A stretch of DNA of 49,355 nucleotides, taken from the NCBI GenBank assembly GCA_002633005.1, contig NMRA01001022.1, forward strand, positions 1 through 49,355. Direction: 5' to 3'. Under the pieces are notes generated by a model. It was not told where the DNA came from, searched no databases, and saw nothing but the letters and a program-made list of their open reading frames with translations. The position numbers and the translations under genes are program-made. How positions within the stretch are numbered: position 1 is the first letter of the stretch; each line of letters begins with the position of its first letter. Below are positions 10,433 to 21,244 of the stretch, piece after piece. Origin of the DNA: Phoronis australis (Eukaryota > Phoronida > Phoronidae).

Positions 10433-12474
10433 GGTGTTCTCTCATACTTCATGTACATACTCTGAAAAGCACAACAGCAGCATTTCAAAAGTAAAAATAC
10501 AACATTTTGATTCCAGAGTAGTCCATGATTAAATCAAAAGATGACGATATATAACTGCAAGTTTTCGCCTACTTTTATAACCTTCAAGCAAATGCCAAAA
10601 CAAGATTTTAATCCTGTTTTTTGAAGCAGATTACTTTAATAATCAAAACCTTGGAATTGAGTAACCATCGTGTTTTACTTTATTCACAGTCTGCATTCTT
10701 TTCAAAATACATTCATCTTTTGAGATCAGCTTTCTTTGCTGTGGCTTTTAGTTTTACTGATCCATTAATTACTAAATCTTTCACGGAAAAACAATAGATA
10801 TTTAAACACTTGAGAACTATGGTGATTGTGAAAAAAGATCGTTATTGTCCAGGCACTGCGAAAGCGTCATGAATTCTTAGACATTAAAATTATCAAGGTA
10901 ACTTATCTTTTTACAAGACCAGCTTCAACCTTCATGATGTGTTCGACGTCGAAGCAGCCGTCCTCAAAATGGTCGTAGCATATTTCGGCTCCGACAGATG
11001 GCTGACTCGACAGTCATTTTCCAAAGACGAGAAGTGCGCACGAAAACGTGCCGTTACGCGCCCAGATGCTTATCTTTTTAGAATTTAAATGGGCTCACGT
11101 TTTCCACCTGGGTAGTGTTAGGACAGTTAGCGCACACACACCAATGCACCTTTGCTAAAACATGCCAAGAGTGAACAGTCTTTGTTCATCTTGTACTGTG
11201 ATATAATGGCGGTACACTACATTGTGGGACTTGATCCGGTTTGTGATCCCCAACACCATATCAGCGTGTCAAAGGTCAAATTTTCGCGGATTTTTCTATT
11301 TTCACTTTAAAGTAACTAAAGATACAACTATACGATAATTTGAATAAAATACATCCAAATAGCAAGACCTTGAAGATATTATTGCAATTTAACATACTTG
11401 GACCTTGCAAATTACCACTTAAACTGTGGTATGGTTACAAAAAATGACAAGCATTGCCAAAAATCCTCCCACGCAGCCCGGCTAATATACAGCAAATTCA
11501 CAGAAAATGACCTTATGCGCGTTGCTTGTTGACCCGACGTCATTTGCCGATAGCAGATGTCATTCACAAATTCATATCAAAATTTTATGAAAATTGAGCG
11601 GAATTTTATGTTGTCCATGTGGTGGTCAAAGCTCAATCGCCATTCAAAGCCCACTGAGGCCAGGGAAGTGCCGTACTTTGAAGAGGTTTAAGGGATTTCA
11701 GTTACCGATAGCGCCTATAGCTGGCAGTATAATCAACATTATAAGCACATATTTTTTTGAAATCCATAGAGAAAAAGTGTTGACCAAAAAGGGTTGAAGA
11801 ATGACTAATATTCAATTGAGTGTGTATTTGAATTCCACATACTATCATCAGTGGGTCGAGCGAATTCAAAGTTTTTGGTTAAATCACTGATAATTTTCAC
11901 ACCAGCATACTTATAAATGTTTATCTTATATGTACCATTTTGATTATTATACACGGCGTAGGGCGTTCAGCTGTAAATTAACGCTTAAGCCTATGGGATT
12001 CGAAGACATACACTTTAAAAGTAAGGAAACCAATGCAACTATATACGGAATAATCAAGTTTAGGAGTAATCAAACACTTGACTTATTTTTACGAAACATT
12101 TCGGAGTATAAAAAAGGTTTTGTAGGTGGTTTCGAATTGAAAGGAGTCATCACAAGTTAAGTGTATGAGAATTTTCTGTTGCATTGGGAAAAACTAGTCG
12201 ACTCGACTGGTAGTGCTAGATAAGGCGACGGTTAATAAGGATCGCTTTGACTTGCTTACGAGCGGTGACCCTTCATATTGGCCAGATATGTTCAGAGATT
12301 TGTTTCGTCTTTCCTTTTTAATTGAATATCTTTGAACTTGTGGTAATTTTGGGCTACTAAAATCTTCCTTGAGCTTGAGACGCGCGGAGTGTGTGTAGCG
12401 CTGACCTAGTTTATGCAGAGAACCTGGCGGATGACCTAGTTTACGTATTGCTGGTAATGGTCTGATGTAGTGGC
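10433..12474. other. Gene-free interval
   Basis: No exon or RNA gene is supported. The stretch around 11420-11460 faintly resembles 17440-17475, which lies just upstream of the repeat at 17481, so the dispersed repeat family may extend beyond the limits I give. Confidence 0.4.
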
Positions 12475-12645
12475 AAAATGGCTATTTACAAAAATAACTC
12501 AAATTCCTTTTTTAAAGCTTCATACATCTAAATATCATGTTTCAACAACTTCAAATGAGCTCTCTATAACTCTACTGGAGAAGGGTATACTAGAGGTTCT
12601 CATCAAAAAGTAATTCAATTGTTTATTTTTTCGTGACAACAGCTA
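12475..12645 (+). repeat. Dispersed repeat, copy 1 of pair with 17481-17635
   Basis: Beginning AAAATGGCTATTTACAAAAA, this segment matches 17481-17635 in the same order: the TCTAAATATCAT block, the ATGAGCT block, a GTATACTAGA block, and an end block GTTTATTT-n-GACA. Similarity is clear but diverged, with small indels. There is no coding potential. It is an interspersed noncoding element of unknown class. Confidence 0.6.
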
Positions 12646-13202
12646 GAACAAGTCTTTGAGTACAGTAATCCAGTGCCCCTCCCTGTGCCGATTGAATCTC
12701 TCAATTTTGGAAAAAAGTTCAGTTGAACATCTGCTTACGGGTATATGAATGATAAAAAGAACCTTTTCTACAAAACAAAACGATGTATAGGTGGAAATAA
12801 CTGAAAAATAGTAAAAATATAAAAACAATTTCCAGGGACTGTCGCTAGACTATAGTGCTGAGATCCAGCTGGCGCCCAAAAATTACGGGATATTCTTTTC
12901 GAGCGGCATGACGGTTGTCAGAATTACACACGCCATATCAACACCGTATCACCATTCTTATCACGCAATTTCTTGGTGAGTTATAGACTAAAATAAGTTT
13001 TACAAGACAACGTATTGTTTGTCGAGTAAAATGGCGGCTTGAAAACGCAGACGAAGCTGTTTCAAGAATGCTGCGTTCTGACTGGTCAGCTTAGCCCATC
13101 AGTCGTAATCCTGGCTATAGGTCAATTGTGCAAGAACAAGCTGTCCAGCAACAGTCGTGTACGTTAGGTTAACATTGATTGGTTTAAATTTGGAACGTTC
13201 TT
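12646..13202. other. Gene-free interval
   Basis: No gene, RNA or repeat signature recognised. Confidence 0.4.
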
Positions 13203-13383
13203 AAGGTAATTTACGAGCATAATTTACGGCGACATTTCCCCCATTTAATTTACGAGCTTAATTTTACGGCGAAACTTTTGAATTCCCCATTCAATTTACG
13301 AGCGTACTTGTACGGCGACAATCCTGCAATCTAATTTACGCTCGTAATTAATTACAAGTGTAATTTTACGGCGACACTTTCCT
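13203..13383. repeat. Minisatellite, about four units of 40-55 bp
   Basis: A core of the form AATTTACGAGC-n-AATTTACGGCGACA is repeated about four times in tandem with diverged spacers. The units begin near 13205, 13247, 13295 and 13330. The units alternate a TTTACGAGC element and a TTTTACGGCGACA element, and the last contains an inverted form (TTTACGCTCGTAA). Confidence 0.7.
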
Positions 13384-14446
13384 CTCAACGGCCCACGATA
13401 CTAATAGTTTTCCCGGACTACGTAGACAGTGTAACAAGACTTACCTGAAATTTTCCAAATGGTGATGATTGACAATCGCCGGACTAAAAAGAAAATTTAG
13501 CCTCCCAATTTCCGATCAAAGTTCGAGGTACCATGCAATGATGTCCTGATTATCTCTGCTGCTCTGGTTGACAATGTATCTCAAAAACTATTCTACCCGC
13601 GTTGATATCTGCGTCTTTATCTGTCCAGAGGCTGTCATTCTGGATCCCTGGTTCCCTACGTGCCGCTAGGTGGAAGCCAGCACGCAAGTATCAAAGACGT
13701 TAACAAGATTATTCACTATGGCCGCCGCCATTATTGTGTCACGGACCGAGGCGACACTTAGCGGGGTTGTGTGCGCCGACGAAGTGCACGAGGCAGGAAG
13801 CTACGGCCGATTTTAGTTTGTCAATTTCAAAATTGTGAAGTGTCTTTGTTTGAAATATGGAAAACAAAAAACATGAGCAGTGCAATGGAAAATACACATA
13901 GGCAAAATATAGATTATAACAAGAAAAAATTTGGGCTGTAAAAGTAATAAAAATTACAAGAAATACATAAGCCAGAGCGTGACTCAGTAATCAGAGGAAA
14001 CCAAGTGAAAATATTGGCGATTGCAAGGCGAGCAGGTACAAAACCCATAGGATTTTGTCCAGGGGGGTCAGCTTAGTAATAAACGTAAGATAGATCTGCT
14101 GAAGGAGAGGTAGGAGCAAAAACAGGGGGCGCCCCTCAACCAAAAGGTTGGGGGTGGAGATAACTTTCTTTCCCAATATTCTAGGTGTTCATATCAATTA
14201 ATTAACAATTAATTATTAAAACTTTCACCGCGAAAACTTTGTTCTAAAATTTAATTGAAAAATTAACAGAATCTCATCCCCCAACCATCAAATGTATCCT
14301 ACGCCAATGTCCAAAAACGGCGTTTTTACCCCATCCAAACTCTGGTCCAGATCTCTGTTTCGAAAATACACACCTTACGATGTTCTACATTCAAGCAGGG
14401 GTGCCTATGCCCAGTTACATGACACAGTTCCAAATATCGACTCAAC
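13384..14446. other. Gene-free interval
   Basis: No supported exon, RNA gene or repeat. Frames are short and stop-limited. Confidence 0.4.
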
Positions 14447-14604
14447 AGGGGCAGATCTAGGGTTTTTTTAAAAGGGGGGTGTCGGATCAAAGATTTTTAA
14501 AGGAGGGTGACCCAAGTCAACAATTTGAAAATTCTAGCTTTGACATGACTAAAATCGAGAGAAAATGGGAGGTCTTAACCCCTTTGACAAAGGATCCGCC
14601 AGTG
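14447..14604. mobile_element. hAT-like MITE, copy 2
   Basis: The left end AGGGGCAGATCTAGG and right end GGATCCGCCAGTG are inverted repeats of the same kind as at 9924-10062. CTCAAC lies directly outside both ends (14441-14446 and 14605-14610) and may be the surviving part of an 8 bp hAT target-site duplication. The 158 bp interior is noncoding. Confidence 0.65.
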
Positions 14605-17480
14605 CTCAACGGTGTTGCCTAAATCTTTTGCGCATTTTTTCCGTTCTTTACTCACAGTTTTTGTATTTTTCTATCATTTTTTTCTTTATTAAGAGCCCCT
14701 CTTTTGATTGATGACGTTTTCTAATAATGTAACTAAAACCTGGGTATTTAAATTAGGGCCGTTGCACGAAAAGATCCCTTAATAATACTGAAAATTCAAC
14801 GTAGAAAGCTCACATATACACAACAGTTTTAGGGAACAGAGTGAAGTCGCTACTTGGGACTGATTCGCTGGACCCCCAGCATCCGTGAATGATGGTATCT
14901 AAAATGGGTAACGAATTGGGGTGGGTTGTGGTGAATGAAACTGGATTCAAGAGGGGTAGGGGGTTGAAAACCAGCAAGAGATGGAATTCCTGTCTGCAGT
15001 TCAATAAACCTGCCTTGTATGTCCACATAAAACAGCCAAGATGCCTATTTAATACACAGTCCATTTAGGGTAGTTTTTACGATGTTCTCGAAAACCATTC
15101 ACATTTTTTTAAATCAACTATCACCAGTCAGTTAAAGGCATATTCAGCCTACGTCGGCAGATGAGTACGGCCAACTTCAAAGTCAATAACACAAGAACGC
15201 CTTATTTCCTGACTTGATGTTTTAAAACCCGTGTCAAATTAAAAATCTAATCAGACGACATCGTCACTGAGTGTAAGGGGGTTTCCAAGGTAATACACAT
15301 ATTACCGAAGTACCCACCGATATAAGGCTCAATATGCTATAAAAGGAACACTTCCTTCTACACTCCCTATGTAAAATTACAACACTATAAATTAATATTT
15401 ATTATGCACTTGAGTCCACACCATGATCATATAATATAGTTTATTGACCAACGACAGCCAGAATGTTACTGTACGGGATCACAAGAAATAATTTAAATAA
15501 GTAACAGTGAATAAATAAAAACAATAAACAAATGAATAAATGAAAATACATAAATAATAATAAATAAATAATAGATAAAAAGAAATATATGATAATATAA
15601 CAATAATAGAATTAGTAAATAAATAATAATAGTAAATATTATTATCTTTTAGATCTCAATGTATTAAGACTGCAAAAAGAAATGAAAGAAAATAATCAAT
15701 GGGCATAGAATAAACTAATCAGTAGTTCCCAAAATCATGCAAATAATTTACAATAATTTTCTATAAGCGGTCAAGTGCAGGGAACAGTAAAGACATTTAG
15801 TTCAAATCACCCAATCCATCACTTGTGGGCAGACAACAGTTTCACGCAAAAATTCTTTGTTTCAATCGGGAACATAATCTATCCCAATCAGTGGGGAAGT
15901 AAAAAAGCATGTCACGAATTTTCAATTAACTGTTGTTGCAGCAGCAGGTCTTGCAAAAAGCACAATTGTTTTTTTTTACCATCTGGAGCCGTCATACCTT
16001 GCCATATTTGTTTATTGCACACACGCTCGCTAGACGTCCAATGGGACTTGGCCGGGTGGTTTGTCTCCCTCTCTACTGTCTCTGCAGGTATCACTTATTT
16101 TTTTACACCTGCGTTTCTGATTGGGTGATCGAATTCTCAGCAGGCAGCGCTTTACGCAAACAAACTGGCATGACTGATGGAGGAAATGTAAGTGTGGTCT
16201 GTTGTACAGACAAATCGGTGTTCAAAATTCATGTTCAAGAAATGTGAATCCCAAAAAATTGTGGTTGCGCCTTTTCAGAGTGCATCTTTCTACTGTGGCT
16301 GGCTCTTGCTCACATTGCTGTCCTTACTCACGCAGTATGAATAGCACACTAGTTAAATCGGCCAGATGACGGCGTACGTGTTTATTGTACATGTACGTGC
16401 TTAAAGCACGCGGCTATTAAAAATTATTGCAGAAACGAAATAATTAGTGCTGCTACGCCATTTGCCGGCATGACAAGGTTAAAAATCGTTCATAGTCCGC
16501 TATTTTCTCACCTTGTTGTAAAGCTAACCAATGACTGCCAACGTTACATCAACCAATGATAAAGCGCGTGCTATTGCCTGCTACCTGCGTGCTGGCTACC
16601 ACTTAGAGGCACGCAGGGAACCAGCGAGTCATTTTGGTGATTGTTAATTGACCTATCGCAAGCTCCCCCCCTCGCAAAAAGACACCTGACACCGGACAAA
16701 CAAACAAACAAGATGTCAGAGGCAAGTACAGTCGCTAAACGACGTTCCTGGTGGAATCGATTAGTTTTTACGCTTGCCTAATACACTTCTGCAAAGAAAA
16801 CAAGCGATGCTTTTCAGCCGAAAATTAAGCGTTCAAGATATCAGAATTTTTAAAGGCGACTATAAAAAATAAATGTTTAAGGAAAAGTATTTCCGAGCCA
16901 GCGAAAACCCGATGAACTCCTCACCTCACCGAGTTCACCTTCACATGATAAATGACAAGGTCACTGATGCGATATGCTCATGTACAGGTGGGTATGTACT
17001 TTAAAGTCGGATTATCTGTGAGATGCCACAGATTTCACTATCTTTGGAACAAATTCAGCAAAGATTCACCGATATTTTTATTCTGCCGTCTGCTACACTC
17101 CGCCAAACGAAAAGTAGGTAACAACTCGTAGGACTCCCGATAACAAAGTAGGTCGAGTCGATAGCACTGTTTATGCATTTCTAATCTTCGAACGAATTAT
17201 TTTGATTAAAAAATCAGGTTCATAGCCCGGGCACACACTCATCTTATCCTAGACAAGCAGTTAGCTCCGGTAGGTCTCGGGCTGTGTCTAAGTCAAATTA
17301 ATGCATAGATTTGGTTGTAATTACACCATCTAAACATAAGTTAGGTCTAACCTCTGATGAACTTTGCTGCAGTTTTGTAGTTTCATTGCATAATGGTAGC
17401 TTCCAGTTATTTTTAAACGTATTAAGATCCCTAAGCTGTGGTTTGGTAACAAAAGTTGGCAAGTCTGGCGTATAATGATA
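14605..17480. other. Gene-free interval with AT-rich low-complexity core
   Basis: No exon is supported. Positions 15480-15650 are AT-rich low-complexity sequence built from AATA/AAATA-like words. Overlapping frames at 15775-16247 on both strands show no domain and are read as chance. CAAA repeats occur near 16697. Confidence 0.5.
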
Positions 17481-17635
17481 AAAATGGCTATTTACAAAAA
17501 ATAACCCAAAAGCGTCATGAATCTAAATATCATATTCGAACAACTTTAAAATGAGCTGCCTCTAATTCTACAGGTGAGGTGTATACTAGAAGTTCTGGTC
17601 AAAAATTAACTCAACTGTTTATTTCTCCATGACAG
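17481..17635 (+). repeat. Dispersed repeat, copy 2 of pair with 12475-12645
   Basis: Same order of blocks as 12475-12645. Similarity may extend weakly further left (an AGCTGTGGTTTGGTAACAAA segment near 17435 resembles one near 11422). Confidence 0.6.
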
Positions 17636-17883
17636 AATTGCACTTTCGTAAAATTGACTGTACTTTCGGGATTTTTATTTTTTTATTCTCCCAGTTCAAC
17701 ATAAGCAAGAAAAAGGAACTGGGATTCCCTGGCCTTAGGCTACAATTCATTGAAAGAAAAGTTTACCAAGCTAACAGTATACTTGAACTGGATTTTAGAA
17801 ATACATATAAAAACATACAAGACAGAGCACTAGTATATGCCTCTGAAAAAGGGAGAGTATTTTGGAGTGATGAAGTCATAATT

Positions 17884-18276
17884 ACATTTTTGTTAGATTA
17901 TGCATTTGTGACCATCTGTTTGTAAACTTTTCTATTTCTAAAATTTTTGAATAAATGTATTTTTCACAAGAGTAATAAAGTTCAACTTCTATTGTCAATA
18001 TAATTAAATTTGGAGGTTTACCATTGAGACGTTGCTTATGTAACTGGAACTTGCAAAGACACAAGATTAAATTTTGAATTGGTTGGCTTCTACACCTATT
18101 TCCAAAGAAAACCTTAAGAACATTTGTACCCAGGGAAATATTAGTTTTTTTCTGACCCAATCTTCAACATTGTTCCAAAAAATTTGAACATCACATCGCC
18201 AGTATAAATGAAGCAAACTCTCAGGTTCCAACTTACAAAATGTACACAAGAGGGGGGGGGGGGTTACTAACCCCAA
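17884..18276 (-). mobile_element. LINE fragment B, ORF2 C-terminus
   Basis: Read on the minus strand, 18276 to about 18067 encodes a zinc-knuckle segment CTFCKLEPESLLHLYWRC followed by a tryptophan/phenylalanine-rich tail. After a frameshift near 18070, the frame 18160-17882 continues with the lysine-rich C-terminus typical of L1/Tx1-type ORF2. It is truncated at its 5' side by a G/C run at 18249-18262. Because the adjoining plus-strand copy at 18355 has its own zinc knuckle, this is a separate insertion and not the inverted half of a twin-primed copy. Confidence 0.8.
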
Positions 18277-18354
18277 TTTTAAAAAGATAAGAGTTGCAGC
18301 TGATTATCCTATGTGACAGTCACATCAAGAGTAAAGTTCACATAGTAGGATGAA

Positions 18355-20958
18355 CTGAATCAATGAGAGCTGAAGAAATGAAAGGTGTGATGATAAGAGC
18401 AAAGGCTAAGTGGGTGGAGGCAGGTGAAAAATCTACTAAATATTTTTGTAATCTGGAAAAATACTTTTATCAATAAGAATGTTACTAAATTGGTAACAGT
18501 GAGTGGTGAAGCAATTCAGGATTAAAAAGAACTTTTGAAAGAAATAAGTCAATTTTATAAAGAAGTGTATTCGTGTAAAGACGGATTACTAGACGAAGTT
18601 AATTTGAATGACGTCATACCGAGCACGAACATTCGTAAATTAAGTGAAGCTGAAAGCAACTCACTCGAATCAGAAATCTCAGAAGGGGGCAGTGCTTAAT
18701 TCATTGGAGCACATGAAAAATAATAAAGGTGCAGGTCTGGACGGTTTCACCACGGAATTTTATAAATTTTCTGGTACGACCTAGCGAAGTATCTTACTAA
18801 AGCGTACAATCACAGTTTCAGAAGAGGCTTCCTTCCAAACTCCAAACTCCAGGGAGTTATTACCATCATACCCAAAGGAAATAAACTGAGAAAGAATATA
18901 AAAAATTGGAGGCCTATTTCTCTCTTGAATATAAATTACAAACTTTTGTCTTCTTGTATTTCCCAATGAGTTCGTTCTGTAATACAAAACTTAATACACC
19001 GTGACCAAAAGGGTTTTCTCTCTGGGCGTTTCATAGCAGAAAATACAAGGCAGACTTATGACTTGATGCAATTTACTGAGCAGTTAATAAACCAGGTTTA
19101 CTTGTACTGGTAGACTTTTAAAAGGCGTTTGACTCCTTGTCTTGGTCTTTTATTGACAAAGTTTTAAATTTCTTTAATTTTGGTCACTGAATGAAAAAAT
19201 GGGTGCAAAGCAACGTGTTATACAAAACGGTGTCAAATCTAACTTTTTCGACATAGGGCGTGGTTGCAGGCAAGGTGATCCGTTATCGCCTTACCGTTTT
19301 ATTCTATGTGCAGAGATTATGGGCTGGCTCTTTAGACTAGCCAGCAGCGTTAAGGGAATCCAGGTCGGATCGGTGGAATACAAACAGTATGCAGATGATA
19401 CGGTTATATCTTTAGATGGCTCGGAGCAGTCTCTGCGAAAAACGCTTCACATTTTAAACCATTTTGCAACATATTCTGGTCTAAAGCCTAATCTGTAAAC
19501 AACAATTTGTATTTGGATAGGTTCTATGAAGGTTCCTATCAAAAATGTGCTGTGACGTAAAACTGAAATGGGCAACATCACAATTCACTTTACTGGGTAT
19601 TCAATTCTCCAGTGATTTAAATAAAATTCCCGACATTAATTTTAACAGCAAGCTTGGTGAAATAAAGAAGGCTATAGACATGTGGGGAAAAAGAAACTTG
19701 ATGCTTTATGGAAGAATAACAACTGTGAAACCGATAATTATGCCAAAACTCATTCATCTTTTTATAATTCTACCGTCCCCTTCACAGGCCTTCCTGAAGC
19801 AGCTAAACAAAATGTTCTACTGTTTTATATGGAACGGTAAAACTAAAAATTATGGCTCAAGATTACAATGTTGGTGGAGCTAGAATGATTGACCTCAGTT
19901 CTTTTATGAAAGCCATTAAATTAACTTGGTTTCGTAAACTACTTTGTCAAAGTACTACAAGTCCATGGGCAGTTTTAGCAAATGGTATGTTATCAAGAGT
20001 TTCAAAGAATTACTTATTGCTCGGGGATTTTTATTTTACAAAGATGTCCCAAATGACTTCTTATGTGTTTTGCAAAGAGGTCTTTCAATATTTCTATGAA
20101 TTCAGATTGTTAGTTCCCAAAAACGATGGCATTCATCAGCCTCTATGGTTTAATTCGAATGTACTGATAGATACAAGTAACAAGCCTGTTTTCTGTAAAC
20201 GGTGGTTTCCAAAAGGCATAACTCATGTGCGCGACTTACTTAATTCTGATGGTTGTTTCCTTAATTATGAGGAGTGTATACAGAAATTTGACTTTACTCC
20301 TCAAGTAACTTTATTTTACGGTCTACGAAGCTCATTATATGCTCACTGGAGTTATCTCAGAGAGGGAAAGCATCACGTAATTTTACTGCGTCGTCCACGA
20401 TACACTGAAGTTATTTTGGGAGATGTCAAAGGAGTAGATAAAATTTACCAAGTTATTGTCTCACAGATTTGTGGAAAAACAAAGTGTCAAATGAAGTGGA
20501 GTAAAACATTAAATCTCCCGGATACTGCAGAATGGTGGTCCAGTGTCTTTTTCTTACATCTATTCATTCACCGAAGATTTTCTCTGAGATGGTTCAAATT
20601 TAGGCTGGTTCATGAAATTATAGGCTGTAATGATTGTTTATACTAGATTGGCGTAATTGATAGCTCATTGTGCACTTTTTGCTTAAGTGATATTGAATCT
20701 ATTTCCCATGTGTACTGGTCTTGTAACGTTACTCAGTAGTTTTGGACTATTGTAAATAACTGGCTCGAAGATGCTGTTGGACATAGTTTCGAATTGTCTA
20801 TGCAATCAGTTCTGTTTGGTGTTCAGGTGGAAGCAGTTTTTCAAAGTATTGTTCTTTGCCTCGGAAAGTACCACATATGTAAACAAAGATTGAAATGTAA
20901 ATATCCCTGCCTTGAAATGTTTAAAAAGGAAGTTGCACTGTACATTTCCACTGAAAGG
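18355..20958 (+). mobile_element. LINE fragment C, ORF2 from linker through RT to C-terminus, multiply mutated
   Basis: The segment begins with the endonuclease-RT linker (AKWVEAGEKSTKYFCNLEK, about 18400-18460), a hallmark of L1/Tx1-type ORF2. The RT core follows: NKGAGLDGFTTEFYKF (near 18723-18770), PKGNKLRKNIKNWRPISLLN (near 18868-18930), LVLVDF then KAFDSLSW (near 19100), GCRQGDPLSPYRF (near 19264), and catalytic YADD at 19388-19399. Thumb and C-terminal regions run through 19545-20646, including HQPLWFNSN, and a zinc knuckle CTFCLSDIESISHVYWSC lies near 20670. At least five stops or frameshifts break the frame, so it cannot encode a working enzyme. The 5' UTR, ORF1 and endonuclease are missing. 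The 3' end runs into the CA/TA microsatellite. Confidence 0.9.

Positions 20959-20960
<2 letters not shown>

Positions 20961-21019
<59 letters not shown>
20961..21019. repeat. (CA)n(TA)n microsatellite
   Basis: About 20 CA units (20961-21001) are followed by about nine TA units. It sits at the 3' end of the plus-strand LINE and may have grown from its tail. Frames read through it in either strand are artefacts. Confidence 0.95.
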
Positions 21020-21244
21020 TAATTAAATGAAGTATGGTGAATTGATAGAGCGCTGGAAAGGTCTTGACCTTGTTTGCTTGTTCTTTTTTCTCCAATGTCA
21101 AATTACCTTTGTACATATCAGCACTATTAACCCTAACTGTTCCTTGACTAAAACAAAAAAGTTATTGCATTTTGTAATTGTGTGATCTGTACCGTACCTA
21201 TTATATTGAATAAAAGATATCATTAAAAAGTAGACATTTTTCCA

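Noticed and set aside
15775-16247. Overlapping ORFs of 60-117 codons on both strands
   Set aside because: No domain, no splice logic, no codon pattern; chance openings.
17884-20958. Twin-primed (inverted) single LINE insertion made of fragments B and C
   Set aside because: Both pieces contain the same zinc-knuckle and C-terminal region, so they are two copies, not two halves of one.
20794-21116. Frames rich in TH, VC or IY repeats
   Set aside because: Translations of the CA/TA microsatellite.
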